Assembly (NCBI GenBank): GCA_022799495.1
Contig: JAAWON010000004.1
Location: 1 to 64,000 of the forward strand
From: Erysipelotrichaceae bacterium
GTDB lineage: Bacteria; Bacillota_I; Bacilli_A; Erysipelotrichales; Erysipelotrichaceae
Length of the DNA: 64,000 bases
Direction of reading: 5' to 3'
Below are positions 46,175-55,461 of this stretch, one piece after another (within the stretch, counting starts at the first letter, position 1; each line of letters starts with the position of its first letter). The notes beneath the pieces are model-generated. The model searched no databases. It was not told where the DNA came from and saw only the letters and a list, made by a program, of their open reading frames with translations. The position numbers and the translations under genes were made by a program.

Positions 46175-47410
46175 TTATTGAAACATGGAATACAGGCTTT
46201 TTTTGATTGGGAAATCAAATACTCCCACATATTCCTCTACAACACCGCCAAACCCCTGTTTGAATTGAAATACGCCATAATCCGCAGCCTGTTCATCAAA
46301 CTTTCCGGAGATGCCATAGAAATCATAGCGTTTGATCCCTTCTTCCAGCGCATATTGCATCATATACCAATGAATCGCATAGGGACCGTTATAGGTTCGA
46401 AAGGCATCATACGCCCCAGCTGATACATAAGTAAGCGTGTCCTCATAGCGAATGAAGAATGCGCCGGCTAAAGCGATGGTATCACCGTGTTCCTGTTGCA
46501 GCACCCGTGCTTCTTGTTCCCGCCGTTTGGCGGTTTCAATCGCTTCCAGTTGCACATTGCGCTTTTTCTGATATTTTTTGGAATTGCCATTTTCCTGCAA
46601 AACCGCTTCGATTTCAGCCAATTGTTCCTCTTCTTTTTTACGCTGTACTTGCATACGGGCAATATAGTCTTTTGTATCCAAATAGGCCAACACCGCTTTC
46701 GCATTCTCCTTTAAACAGCGCATACGCTGTTCATAATAAGCCAAAGGAAGTTTTTGAAAGTTACGTGTTTCTGCCGCATAATCTAGCATTTTCATAAACA
46801 AAGGCAGTTCATCCAATGATAACTCTCTTACTTTGATTCCTTGTTTCAGTGTCTTATTGACACACCAACGGGTCTGATGATCCATCTGTTTTAACAAACT
46901 TTCCGCTGTATGATCGCTTAAATCCAACACAAAAGACCAGCGTACCTGCTCGTTTTCCATAAAACCGGTGGTAAAGCCATGGTGATGATAACCCAGTTGT
47001 TTTAGTGCCTGTACGATATGGCTATGATCTTCTCCATGTTCCACCAATTCACCATTATGATCACGTTCGCGATAAATCACAAACGGATCACAGGTGATAT
47101 AAACGGCACGACGTTTCTTACAAAAGGCAACCAAATGCTCATGAAAGAAACGAAGCAGCGTATCATCTTCATAATCAATCAAATAGCCTCGCTGACAATA
47201 GGCATAGGTAAAGATTCGTTTGAATGGAACAAAGGCGATGCCACTTGCCGCAACGATTTGATCCGCATCGTTTTTGACACCGACATAAGCAATATCGAAG
47301 CCATTTGCGCGTTTCATCTCAAAAGCGCTTGCGGCATTGAGAAAACAACGATTCGCATGGTTCTTGGCAAAAGCATCGTATTCTTGTACGCTCAGTTCTG
47401 TGAATCTCAT
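46175..47410 (-). CDS. FemABX family peptidoglycan bridge peptidyltransferase (second of three)
   Basis: A 411-residue paralogue of its neighbours. The N-terminal domain has CQRGYLIDYEDDTLLRFFHEHL, the middle a coiled-coil arm (QVQRKKEEEQLAEIEAVLQE), and the C-terminal domain YDFYGISGKFDEQAADYGVFQFKQGFGG. It is nearer to the first copy than to the third in the KRYDFYGISGxF and FKQGFGG segments. It probably adds one residue of the cross-bridge. Its start overlaps the upstream gene by ATGA. The gap to the third copy is 69 bp. Confidence 0.9.
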   Translation of the reverse strand: MRFTELSVQEYDAFAKNHANRCFLNAASAFEMKRANGFDIAYVGVKNDADQIVAASGIAFVPFKRIFTYAYCQRGYLIDYEDDTLLRFFHEHLVAFCKKRRAVYITCDPFVIYRERDHNGELVEHGEDHSHIVQALKQLGYHHHGFTTGFMENEQVRWSFVLDLSDHTAESLLKQMDHQTRWCVNKTLKQGIKVRELSLDELPLFMKMLDYAAETRNFQKLPLAYYEQRMRCLKENAKAVLAYLDTKDYIARMQVQRKKEEEQLAEIEAVLQENGNSKKYQKKRNVQLEAIETAKRREQEARVLQQEHGDTIALAGAFFIRYEDTLTYVSAGAYDAFRTYNGPYAIHWYMMQYALEEGIKRYDFYGISGKFDEQAADYGVFQFKQGFGGVVEEYVGVFDFPIKKSLYSMFQ

Positions 47411-48681
47411 CGCCTGCCTCCTTTCAAACGCTGTTTACAGCCTTTTGCGACTTGATATAAACGATATACCAATGGATTTACAACCGTTTCAAATGTACCG
47501 ATCAATTCATGTATTTCCCCACCAAAGCCCTGTTTAAAACTCAATACGCCATCTTTATTATCAAAGTGGCCGCTGATTCCATAAAAGTTATAACGTTTAT
47601 AGCCATGATTACGCGCATATGCGATCATTTCCCATTGTAAGCGATACTGCGCACTATAAGTCAGTGTATCCTCATAGGAACCGCCACTGAGATAGATCAC
47701 TTCATCTCCATACAGTAAAAACATCGCACCCGATAAGACAATTTCATTGCCATGGCGCTCCTGCAAGGCTTGCACTTCTTTGGTTTTTTTATCCAGACTG
47801 GCCAAATGATCCTGACAACTTTTTACTTTATTCTGCGTTTTCTCATTGTCCCCATGCTCAGCTAATGTCTGATGAAACTGTGCCAGTTTCCTGCATTCCA
47901 CTTCCCGCTCCTTCGCAAGTTCTGCCAAATAACTAGGTACATCCAGCACAATCAACCAATACTTGATATTTCCCTGTGGTGAAAACAAGTCATACATCGT
48001 TTCATAATAGGTCAGCGAACGATCGCTAAAGCCTTTGCGCTTAGCGGTTTGGGTGATAATATCATGGAATTTCCCTAATTCCGCTTTGGACAGTTCGACC
48101 AAAGCGAAGCCTGAGCGCTGCGTTTTTTTGATACTGCGGCGGGTCAATTGATTCATATTTTTTAATAGTTCTGCCTCACTGAAATCCGCAATCGGCAAAA
48201 CATACATCCAGCGCGGTTCGCGTATTTCTTCATCTTCTTCCACATCAAAGCCCAAGTGCGTATAGCCAAGGCGTTGAAACAGCGAAACCAACGCTTCATT
48301 GTTTTCTCCATTTTCCATTAACGCACCGTATTTATCTCGCTGATGCACCATCACATAAGGATCCATACTGAAATGAATGCCTTTATTATTTTTAATATAA
48401 GCAATGACCTCATGCGAAAAGCGCTCCAGCAACGCCGTATCACGATAATCCAGTAAAAAGCCACGAATGGCCTGAAACAGCGCATAATCACCAAATACCC
48501 GATAGGAAACCAATGCACACGCCGCAATGATCGTATCCTGTTCACGCAAAGCCACATAATGGGTCTGCCAGCCATTGCTTTCACGTAAATGGCACATCAT
48601 GGTGCTCTGCCAAATATTATGATGCGGCGCGCCGGACGCATAGTGCTGAAAAGTGGTTTCATCAATCCTCACAAACTCCAT
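47407..48681 (-). CDS. FemABX family peptidoglycan bridge peptidyltransferase (first of three)
   Basis: A 424-residue FemABX protein. It has MEFVRIDETTFQHYASG at the start, FSMDPYVMVHQRDKYG, a coiled-coil region (LAKEREVECRKLAQFHQTLAEHGD) and KRYNFYGISGHFDNKDGVLSFKQGFGGEIHELIG near the end. ATG 48681 follows GGAAGGAG; the frame from 48837 reads through the promoter (TATAAT at 48721-48716). This is the first gene of an operon that continues into tsaE-tsaB-rimI-tsaD. Three copies suggest a multi-residue bridge or a set with different amino acid choices. Confidence 0.9.
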   Translation of the reverse strand: MEFVRIDETTFQHYASGAPHHNIWQSTMMCHLRESNGWQTHYVALREQDTIIAACALVSYRVFGDYALFQAIRGFLLDYRDTALLERFSHEVIAYIKNNKGIHFSMDPYVMVHQRDKYGALMENGENNEALVSLFQRLGYTHLGFDVEEDEEIREPRWMYVLPIADFSEAELLKNMNQLTRRSIKKTQRSGFALVELSKAELGKFHDIITQTAKRKGFSDRSLTYYETMYDLFSPQGNIKYWLIVLDVPSYLAELAKEREVECRKLAQFHQTLAEHGDNEKTQNKVKSCQDHLASLDKKTKEVQALQERHGNEIVLSGAMFLLYGDEVIYLSGGSYEDTLTYSAQYRLQWEMIAYARNHGYKRYNFYGISGHFDNKDGVLSFKQGFGGEIHELIGTFETVVNPLVYRLYQVAKGCKQRLKGGRR

Positions 48682-48766
48682 ACGCTCGCTCCTTCCATTC
48701 GACTTAATCCTGTTTATTATAGTATAATTCCCCCAAATAAGGAAGATAAAACGAGGAAATAACAAG

Positions 48767-48794
48767 AAAAAAACGGCCTTATCCTTACCGGCCG
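48767..48794 (-). terminator. Terminator of the Ntdp gene
   Basis: CGGCC / GGCCG stem and seven T on the minus strand. Confidence 0.8.
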
Positions 48795-48884
48795 ATTGAA
48801 TCCATCCCATTACAATTACATTACCCTCTTTCCCCACCTAAAAGATTACCTCAAAATATTTACGATGACCCATGTAGCATTAAC

Positions 48885-49418
48885 TTATACCATATCTAAA
48901 TAACGTTCATACAGTTCCATGATTTCATCATGACAAAACGGTGATTCCTGTTTTTCGATGCGCGCAATCAACTGTGCCATCTCATGATGCAAAACCGCAT
49001 CCAGTTTTGAACCATACTGCATCTTTTTCGCATGTAAGGCATATTCATCTTCATCCAAGATGGTCCATTTTCCCTGCGGCGACACCTTTACATCCAAATC
49101 ATAATCAATGTTTTTAATCGCTTCTCCATCATACAAGCTCGGTGATGCAATATTACAGTAATAATGAATCCCGGTTTTGCGAATCATGGAGATCACGTTG
49201 AACCAAAGATCCGGATAAAAGAAGCAGATCGCCGGTTCACGCGTCACCCATTTACGCCCATCTGCCTCACTTACCAGCGCGCGATTTGTAACCAGTACAA
49301 TGCGTGATGCATTTGCCTCAATCACAAAACCTTTTGCCCAAGTGCGATGCAGGGAGCCATCATGCTTATAACTCTGTATATATACATATTCTTTCTCCCT
49401 GACATCCATCTCATCCAT
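48885..49418 (-). CDS. Nucleoside tri-/diphosphate phosphatase (Ntdp, DUF402)
   Basis: A 177-residue DUF402 barrel protein of the length typical for Staphylococcus Ntdp. IQSYKHDGSLHRTW near the start and WVTREPAICFF, IDYDLDVKV and DEDEY are the conserved metal-binding and catalytic segments. These enzymes hydrolyse nucleoside tri- and diphosphates and influence cell morphology and virulence in cocci. ATG 49418 has AGGAAAGG close upstream; ATG 49409 is an alternative with better spacing. It is a single gene with its own terminator. Confidence 0.9.
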   Translation of the reverse strand: MDEMDVREKEYVYIQSYKHDGSLHRTWAKGFVIEANASRIVLVTNRALVSEADGRKWVTREPAICFFYPDLWFNVISMIRKTGIHYYCNIASPSLYDGEAIKNIDYDLDVKVSPQGKWTILDEDEYALHAKKMQYGSKLDAVLHHEMAQLIARIEKQESPFCHDEIMELYERYLDMV

Positions 49419-49733
49419 CTTCCTTTCCTGATATTTTCTGCCCTGCCTTTATGCTTTGATCGGCTGTTGCATATTGTTTAGGCTCTATATACCCTTTACA
49501 CTTCTTTATATTTGTTTCTTTATTTAGCGAAAAACAAGATACTTCATGGTTAATTATAGCATACCCATCCCAGAATAAACCAAAAAAATCCTTTGTTTTT
49601 CATCGCTCCCTTTGCCTTTCAAAGAAAAAAAGAGAAGGATATTCGTTTCATGACTTCATAAGGCTTCGATCATTTCCTTGTATAAAGCATGGTTTCCCTT
49701 CCCATAATAACAGTGTAATGAAAGGAGTGCATC
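49419..49733. other. Intergenic region between divergent units
   Basis: No gene with a ribosome site. A perfect AAAGGAG at 49721-49727 stands 6 nt before ATG 49734, which opens a 5-codon frame (stop at 49749). Confidence 0.5.
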
Positions 49734-49760
49734 ATGATCATTCATTCATGATGAAAGACG

Positions 49761-49970
49761 ATGAAAGCAAAAACAAACTTTATGCTGACGCCAAAAGATG
49801 TCCTGTATATTTCGGATATTCTCGACCAGACACTCGCTTTGAATAAGCGAATCGGCAATGATGTGACAATGTTAGAAAACAAAGAAGTAAAAACTTGTTT
49901 TAAAAACGTAAACAAGGAATTATGCAAACAATATGACACGCTGTTGAAGCTGCTGGAAAGAGAGGCGTAA
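49761..49970 (+). CDS. Coat-F-like small helical protein (69 aa), N-terminus uncertain
   Basis: A 69-residue, alpha-helical protein. The core DVLYISDILDQTLALNKRIGNDVTMLENKEVKTCFKNVNKELCKQYDTLLKLLE resembles the short partner of paired spore-coat CotF-like proteins. No good ribosome site precedes ATG 49761. A strong one lies at 49721 before ATG 49734, where two in-frame TGA codons follow; an overlapping frame from 49748 encodes MMKDDESKNKLYADAK, and removing one A at 49793-49796 would join it to the core. The gene may thus be frameshifted or start by reinitiation. It lies 2 bp before the next coat-F gene. Confidence 0.65.
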   Translation: MKAKTNFMLTPKDVLYISDILDQTLALNKRIGNDVTMLENKEVKTCFKNVNKELCKQYDTLLKLLEREA

Positions 49971-49972
49971 TC

Positions 49973-50251
49973 ATGGCAAAGAGTACCTATGGAGATCAGG
50001 AAATTTCAACGAACCTGCTTGTAACCCTGAAACATTTGAAGTCCGAATTAAACATCTTCACACAAGAAGCAAGCAATACAGAATTGTATAATACAGTCAC
50101 ACAAGTATACGAAAGTATTTCTACTTTGCAGCGAGATGTATTTGATATGATGGGGGTACAAGGCTGGTATGAACTGTGTGCTGATACAAAAGAAAATATC
50201 GCTAAGGCTTATCGCAAATTGGCAAAAAGTCAAAAAGATCTGTGTCAATAA
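49973..50251 (+). CDS. Spore coat protein CotF family (92 aa)
   Basis: A 92-residue helical protein with the coat F core: repeated helices TNLLVTLKHLKSELNIFTQEASNTELYNTVTQVYESI, then LQRDVFDMMGVQGWYEL, where the MxxxGWY end is the family's hallmark. In Bacillus and Clostridium, CotF proteins form ferritin-like four-helix bundles in the spore coat. Presence here suggests a spore-forming ancestor or current sporulation. It is 2 bp after the preceding gene, so cotranslated. GAGAGGCG lies before the ATG. Confidence 0.82.
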   Translation: MAKSTYGDQEISTNLLVTLKHLKSELNIFTQEASNTELYNTVTQVYESISTLQRDVFDMMGVQGWYELCADTKENIAKAYRKLAKSQKDLCQ

Positions 50252-50255
50252 CACG

Positions 50256-50290
50256 AAAATCATCGCTTTGAAACAAGCGGTGATTTTTTA
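50256..50290 (+). terminator. Terminator after coat-F pair
   Basis: AATCATCGCTT / AAGCGGTGATT stem, followed by TTTTT. Confidence 0.75.
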
Positions 50291-50372
50291 TGTTCTGATC
50301 TTTTTCATCATTTTTTGATTTGCTTACTATGTATTTTCCATATACTTTCTCCTTATCTGTTTTCTATCTACT

Positions 50373-50401
50373 TTGCGTCAATGCAAAACATGTGATATAG
50401 T
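50373..50401 (+). promoter_or_regulatory. Promoter of the GAF-domain gene
   Basis: TTGCGT (50373-50378), 17 bp, TATAGT (50396-50401). Confidence 0.65.
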
Positions 50402-50474
50402 ATGGATATGAAATAACGACCTTTATGTGTACTCATTTAGAATCCATTTTCAATAACTCTAGGAGGCAAAATCC

Positions 50475-50933
50475 ATGGAATTAACGACACGATATGAGAA
50501 CCTTTGTGAACAACTGCGCGCATTGTTACAATACGAACATGATCCGATTGCGAATATGGCCAATATGAGTGCTTTGTTATATGGGGCACTGGATAATATT
50601 AACTGGCTCGGCTTTTATCGAGTGAGTAAAGATGAATTAACGCTGGGGCCTTTTCAGGGAAAGCCAGCATGTGTGCATATTCCTTTTGGTAAAGGTGTTT
50701 GTGGTACTTGTGCCCAACAGAAACAAGTCATCAACGTTGCCGATGTTCATGCCTTTCCCACACATATCGCATGTGATGCGAACAGCCGCAGTGGACTTGT
50801 ACTTCCCATCTATAAAAACAATGCATTGTATGCCGTACTGGATGTGGATTCCCCTCGACTTGCGCGCTTTGATTCAACGGATGAGCAGGGATTTTGTGAA
50901 TTAGTACGTATTTTGGAACAATCTTGGTCTTAA
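50475..50933 (+). CDS. msrC: Free methionine-(R)-sulfoxide reductase (GAF domain)
   Basis: A 152-residue single GAF domain. The catalytic cysteines are in GKGVCGTC and HIACDANSRS, matching fRMsr/MsrC of Escherichia coli and yeast; NWLGFYR and LYAVLDVDS are further signatures. It reduces free methionine R-sulfoxide with thioredoxin. AGGAGG is 8 nt before ATG 50475. It is a single gene with its own promoter and terminator. Confidence 0.92.
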   Translation: MELTTRYENLCEQLRALLQYEHDPIANMANMSALLYGALDNINWLGFYRVSKDELTLGPFQGKPACVHIPFGKGVCGTCAQQKQVINVADVHAFPTHIACDANSRSGLVLPIYKNNALYAVLDVDSPRLARFDSTDEQGFCELVRILEQSWS

Positions 50934-50953
50934 TTTCGTACATGATCTACCGT

Positions 50954-50992
50954 AAAAAAATGTACCTATTTGTGTTTGGTACATTTTTCTTT
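50954..50992. terminator. Terminator between convergent genes
   Basis: AAAAATGTACC / GGTACATTTTT stem, with runs of A and T on both sides. Confidence 0.8.
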
Positions 50993-51009
50993 TGGTTCAT
51001 ATTCCTTAC

Positions 51010-52119
51010 TTATTGAAGTGAAAACATTTCCTCATTCAGTTTTTCATTCTCGCCATTAAGACGTGTAATCTCCGCATTTAATTCGCTGATATCATCTACC
51101 GCCTTATTGTAAGCATCATTTTTCTGTTTTAATGCATCGGCTTCTTTTTTCACTTCATTTAACTGTGTCTGCCATTGATTACGTTCTTCCAATTTCGCAG
51201 TTTGATCAAAACTTGCACAAAACTCGCTTGGATCTTCCCCATCCTGTGGAATCGTACATTCCTCTTCATATTTTTTTAATTCATTTTCCACACGGCCAAG
51301 GTCAGCCGCAACCTTGTCCACATCCTTATTTTTTTTATCCAATTCATCCTTGAATGAACCCGCATCCCTGATTTGAACCGCCTCTGCCAGTTTCTTGTTA
51401 TAGACTTCCAACTGTGCATTATTCGCACTGATCATGCCCTTGATTTCAGCGATTCGTTTGGTCTTATCAATCGAGGGATCCCCCTCATTCTCTTCCGGTT
51501 CTTTGTCCTTGTCCTTATCTTTATCCTTATCGTCATCGTTATCCTTAATAGGATCTTTTTGATCCTCTTTATCCGGTTTCTTTGGATCCTCGCTCTTATC
51601 CGCAACGGGCTCATCTGAACCCAACAATGCTTGAACGCCATAGACAATTCCAAAAAGCAAGCAGATAGAAATCACCGCGACAATTGATACAGTAACCATC
51701 TTATTCATGCGATTAGCCTCAGCACTCTGGCTTGGCAATGCATCCCGCTCTTTTCGCTCTAAAAACTCCTCTATGTCATCCTCGGTAATTTCTTCCTCAT
51801 CCACCTCACGATCTGCATATAAATAAACAGAATCATGATCATCTTCATTGGCGGAATCGCTAAAGCGACGATCATAAATCACGGTACGATCCATGATCTG
51901 CGTTTTATCAGCATCTTCTTGTTTGGACTCAGTACTTAGAAAGGAGGAGTCAGATCCACTCGCAAATGATAAGGTATCATCTTCAACCGCCTTTTGCACA
52001 TCACTTGTTTGAGTACGTTGTTTCATCGCCGCAATCTTCTTGCGCAATTCATGATCTTCTTCATATTCATCTATCATATCGGATAAATTCAATTCTTCCT
52101 CATTTCGCTTTTGTTCCAT
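51010..52119 (-). CDS. Membrane protein with external coiled coil (369 aa, unknown function)
   Basis: The family is not recognised. The N-terminal 140 residues are cytoplasmic, acidic and low in complexity (EEELNLSDMIDEYEEDHEL). One helix spans about 147-167 (MVTVSIVAVISICLLFG). An acidic DDKDKDKDKDKE stretch separates it from a long extracytoplasmic coiled coil (about 235-369) rich in Lys, Glu, Asn and Leu heptads. The layout resembles division or cell-shape scaffolds such as MapZ, but no motif proves it. AGGAGG precedes ATG 52119. Single gene. Confidence 0.7.
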   Translation of the reverse strand: MEQKRNEEELNLSDMIDEYEEDHELRKKIAAMKQRTQTSDVQKAVEDDTLSFASGSDSSFLSTESKQEDADKTQIMDRTVIYDRRFSDSANEDDHDSVYLYADREVDEEEITEDDIEEFLERKERDALPSQSAEANRMNKMVTVSIVAVISICLLFGIVYGVQALLGSDEPVADKSEDPKKPDKEDQKDPIKDNDDDKDKDKDKDKEPEENEGDPSIDKTKRIAEIKGMISANNAQLEVYNKKLAEAVQIRDAGSFKDELDKKNKDVDKVAADLGRVENELKKYEEECTIPQDGEDPSEFCASFDQTAKLEERNQWQTQLNEVKKEADALKQKNDAYNKAVDDISELNAEITRLNGENEKLNEEMFSLQ

Positions 52120-52239
52120 CGTTGTGCCTCCTGTCGCTCATATCATTTTGAGCATCCACCCAATTATGTATATTTTAGCATATTTTTGCTTGCTTGTATC
52201 CTTCATCTTTGTAAGTTTATGTGATTACAGTGGTGATCA

Positions 52240-54411
52240 TTACCACAAGCAACGGATATAGCGGGCATACAGCCGCTGGAGCAATGTGCATTCCTGCTTT
52301 GCTTGTTTTTGACAGGACAAAACATACTCCTTAACTTGTTTGAGTTGATCTGGATGCAAGTCATGCTTGGAGAATTTAGCCTCACTCAATATCGCATGTA
52401 TATGCGCATCCATCTTTGTTTCATCTACACCTAAGCGATACAGATACTCGCCACATGCCAACAATGCACTGCGTTCCTCATGCGCATTCATACGTCGTTT
52501 ACGACGCGCCAACAACACATAGCGACGCACTGGGATGCATGCCAATCCCATGAAACCCAACACTACATAAGGAAGATAAGGAACTGCACTGCCTTTCTCA
52601 TCATTGCCTTGTTTTGGATCTGTTTGCGGTTGCGTTTGAGTTGGTGAATCCTGTGTAGGGGTATTGGTTTGATTGCTCTGCGTCGGATCTTGAAGTGGTG
52701 GCTCCTGATTCTGCGTGGTCTGATTTTGTTGCTCACCCTGTGTAGGAGTTGAGGACCCCTGTCCGCCGGTTGCCGGTGGTGTTACTTCCAGTACGCTCCA
52801 TCCCTTGATCGGATCCAGCACCTCCGCCCAAGCATGCGCCTGTGCATCCTTCACCATTGCGACTCCATCATGGAAATCTGCGGCACTGACATAATAACCG
52901 CAGGCATAGCGAGCCGGGACACCGTAATAACGAAGCAGTGCCACAGCCGCGCTGGCATAGTGGACACAATATCCACGCTGACTATATTTCAAAAAATACA
53001 GAACGAAATCTTGATTGGGTGGTAACATCCCCGGCTGTAAAGTATAGGTACCGAAACTGCGCAAATAACTTTGGATTCCTTGTATCTTCGCTGCTTGATT
53101 TTGATAATAAGAAACATTCGGTATCTTTATATCTTCCAATTCGCGCCGAAAATGAACTTCCTGCGTGGCATAAACTGAGGTAAATGCATCCTCATATTGC
53201 CCAATGAGTCGATTTGCGTTCAATGTGTCTAAAGCACGCTCATCCCATACCTGATATACGCTTGTCGTATCATCTTCACTTCCAAACACATAAGCGTCCT
53301 GATACATAGTATAATCAGAAAAATCATCACGCACATAGTAAGGAATATATTGATAAGTATCATCTGCGTGAAGGTTCGTCACCTTTACTTCACTGACAGC
53401 TGATTCCCGCAATCCCCCTTTTTGGGCGCTGTCATTGGCAAAAGCAAAGGGATGCAGATCATTCTCCTGCATAAAGCGAATACCGCTTTGATAACGCCGC
53501 TCACCCAACTGTTTCCATCTATTATTCTCATAAATGGCCGCTGAATAAGCATGTAAATACATAGAACGAGGCTCATCGCTCTCCACCATTAAATCATCAC
53601 GATAAGTATAGATACGATTGCCCTGTGCACTAAGATCCACTTCCCCTTCTTCTTCTTTCACCCGCAGCGTGCCTCCCGGTAACTGATCCCCTACCAATTC
53701 AATGCGTAGCGCTTCGATGAACTCATCCCTGCTATACGTGTCTTCCCCTTGAAAAAAACGCACGCTAAGTACCACAAGCAGTGCGCATAACCCAAGCAGC
53801 ACACCACTGCGCAGTTTTTCCCATGCAAAGCCATGTTTGCCACTACCTGCCATTCCAACCAGCATTGCATAATACATCATTAACAATGTGAAATATAGTG
53901 GATGCGGCGGCAAAGTAAATAATAAAATCGCGCCGATAAAGGGTATTGTAACGAAAAACGCCAGAAAATAACTGTGTTTACAGCGCAGTGAGCGAATGAC
54001 CAGGGCGCCAAGAGGAATACAGACTGCTAAAAACAGCAATGTAGTCGGTAGTTTCATCGCACCTTCATAATATACAAAGGAAGGCTTTTGGAAACGAAAT
54101 GCCGAGTTGCTTTCATATACTTTTAAAATCGTTGTGATAACATAAGGTAGCGCACGCTGCCACAGTGACAAAGTAAGCAGGAATAAAACACCATACACAA
54201 TCGCATACACAAGCAATTTAGCGCGTCGCGCATCTTTAGGTAATGTGTATAAATAATATAACAATGCCAATGCCATGCCTAACAATGGCCAAAAAAGCAA
54301 GGGATAAAATTCCATGGGAAAGGCCGCAAGAAAACAGCCGATGGTGCCAAGCACACCACAGAGAATGACGCAAAGTTCACATAGGTATTCCATTCCCTTT
54401 CGCTCATTCAT
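52240..54411 (-). CDS. Transglutaminase-like membrane protein (TgpA-like)
   Basis: A 723-residue protein. Several hydrophobic helices fill the first 200 residues, with an external region about 215-610. The transglutaminase core is visible as GYCVHYASAAVALLRYYGVPARYACGY (catalytic Cys) and AQAHAWAEVLDPIKGW (catalytic His); the third acid is in LEVTPP, where Glu replaces the usual Asp. A linker rich in Gln, Thr and Pro (about 550-605) leads to a last helix (about 610-632) and a cytoplasmic tail. It is coupled by ATGA to DUF58 and to MoxR, the classic trio thought to act on extracellular proteins or peptidoglycan. A direct role is unknown. Confidence 0.9.
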   Translation of the reverse strand: MNERKGMEYLCELCVILCGVLGTIGCFLAAFPMEFYPLLFWPLLGMALALLYYLYTLPKDARRAKLLVYAIVYGVLFLLTLSLWQRALPYVITTILKVYESNSAFRFQKPSFVYYEGAMKLPTTLLFLAVCIPLGALVIRSLRCKHSYFLAFFVTIPFIGAILLFTLPPHPLYFTLLMMYYAMLVGMAGSGKHGFAWEKLRSGVLLGLCALLVVLSVRFFQGEDTYSRDEFIEALRIELVGDQLPGGTLRVKEEEGEVDLSAQGNRIYTYRDDLMVESDEPRSMYLHAYSAAIYENNRWKQLGERRYQSGIRFMQENDLHPFAFANDSAQKGGLRESAVSEVKVTNLHADDTYQYIPYYVRDDFSDYTMYQDAYVFGSEDDTTSVYQVWDERALDTLNANRLIGQYEDAFTSVYATQEVHFRRELEDIKIPNVSYYQNQAAKIQGIQSYLRSFGTYTLQPGMLPPNQDFVLYFLKYSQRGYCVHYASAAVALLRYYGVPARYACGYYVSAADFHDGVAMVKDAQAHAWAEVLDPIKGWSVLEVTPPATGGQGSSTPTQGEQQNQTTQNQEPPLQDPTQSNQTNTPTQDSPTQTQPQTDPKQGNDEKGSAVPYLPYVVLGFMGLACIPVRRYVLLARRKRRMNAHEERSALLACGEYLYRLGVDETKMDAHIHAILSEAKFSKHDLHPDQLKQVKEYVLSCQKQAKQECTLLQRLYARYIRCLW

Positions 54412-55460
54412 GATTTACTGTTCCCTTCTATGATATGAATGCCCACAGCATCAATGAACAGACAAGTATCCGCTTGCGTGGATATTGGTAGTGTTTGATC
54501 CTGCGCCGCTGTCGCTCCATTCGCTCCTTCCACACGTTCATCATCGTTTTGTTTCGTCTTAACAGGAAGCGTGGCACCTGATAACAGGTTATACATGAAC
54601 CGCAGTAAATCCGCTTCCTCGTTAATTGAGGTTACATTTCGCTGAGTGCCATCACTGATTTCATGAGAAATGCCCTGTGCGAGCAAAGCACTTGCGGTTT
54701 CATACAGATAAGTATAAATGCGTTCCTGCTTATGCAAATCCTGTGTTCTTTCATAGGTTAAACAAATGATGGGAACACCGGATTCGCCAAATTCACGCAC
54801 CATCCAACTACCCTGTTTGGCACTTAGCTTCCAATGAATGCGCCGAAAGGCATCACCCGGCTGATATTCCCGTACACTGAAGCAATCCTGTGTGCCATCC
54901 GCACGCACGATTGTCGTTTCACTTTCCCCTTCACGCTCACGCAAAAGATGCTTCCAAGGAAGCGATGAACCATCACCTGACTGTGGCAAAACAAGCAGAG
55001 CACTTTCCTGTGTACATGCGATGCGCTTGCGAAACAAACCAAGCAGATCATAACAAACAATGTCACGCACTTGTATTTGAATCACCCCGATATGATGGAA
55101 AGACAGCACAACAGGATAGCGCTTTCCTTTTCTTCCGGCAGTTAAAAACAAACTATGGCTTAACTGTTCCTCATTGAACTCATTATGTAAACACAAGCGC
55201 ACACGAATGCAGGAGATAGGAAAATAAGCGCGGCAACTGGTCATAATATGTCCCAATACTTCCTCATGAAGCAAAACTTGTTCCAGCCAGTCAAATTGAA
55301 TCGAAACCGTAAATACTGCCAATAAAAACAGCAGCAATGAAACAAATGGTAATACCAACAATACCATTAAAATCATCCATGAGGTATAACCGGAATAAAA
55401 AACATACAGTGCAAATGCGGCAAGCAGAGCCAAGGCATAGCCGATCTGACGGCGCAGCAT
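54408..55460 (-). CDS. DUF58 domain membrane protein
   Basis: A 350-residue protein with two N-terminal helices (about 5-55). The DUF58 core SVREYQPGDAFRRIHWKLSAKQGSWMVREFGESG lies around 210-245. DUF58 proteins have a von Willebrand-like fold that partners with MoxR ATPases. It starts 1 bp after MoxR and overlaps the transglutaminase gene by 4 nt. Confidence 0.9.
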   Translation of the reverse strand: MLRRQIGYALALLAAFALYVFYSGYTSWMILMVLLVLPFVSLLLFLLAVFTVSIQFDWLEQVLLHEEVLGHIMTSCRAYFPISCIRVRLCLHNEFNEEQLSHSLFLTAGRKGKRYPVVLSFHHIGVIQIQVRDIVCYDLLGLFRKRIACTQESALLVLPQSGDGSSLPWKHLLREREGESETTIVRADGTQDCFSVREYQPGDAFRRIHWKLSAKQGSWMVREFGESGVPIICLTYERTQDLHKQERIYTYLYETASALLAQGISHEISDGTQRNVTSINEEADLLRFMYNLLSGATLPVKTKQNDDERVEGANGATAAQDQTLPISTQADTCLFIDAVGIHIIEGNSKS

Positions 55461-55461
55461 C

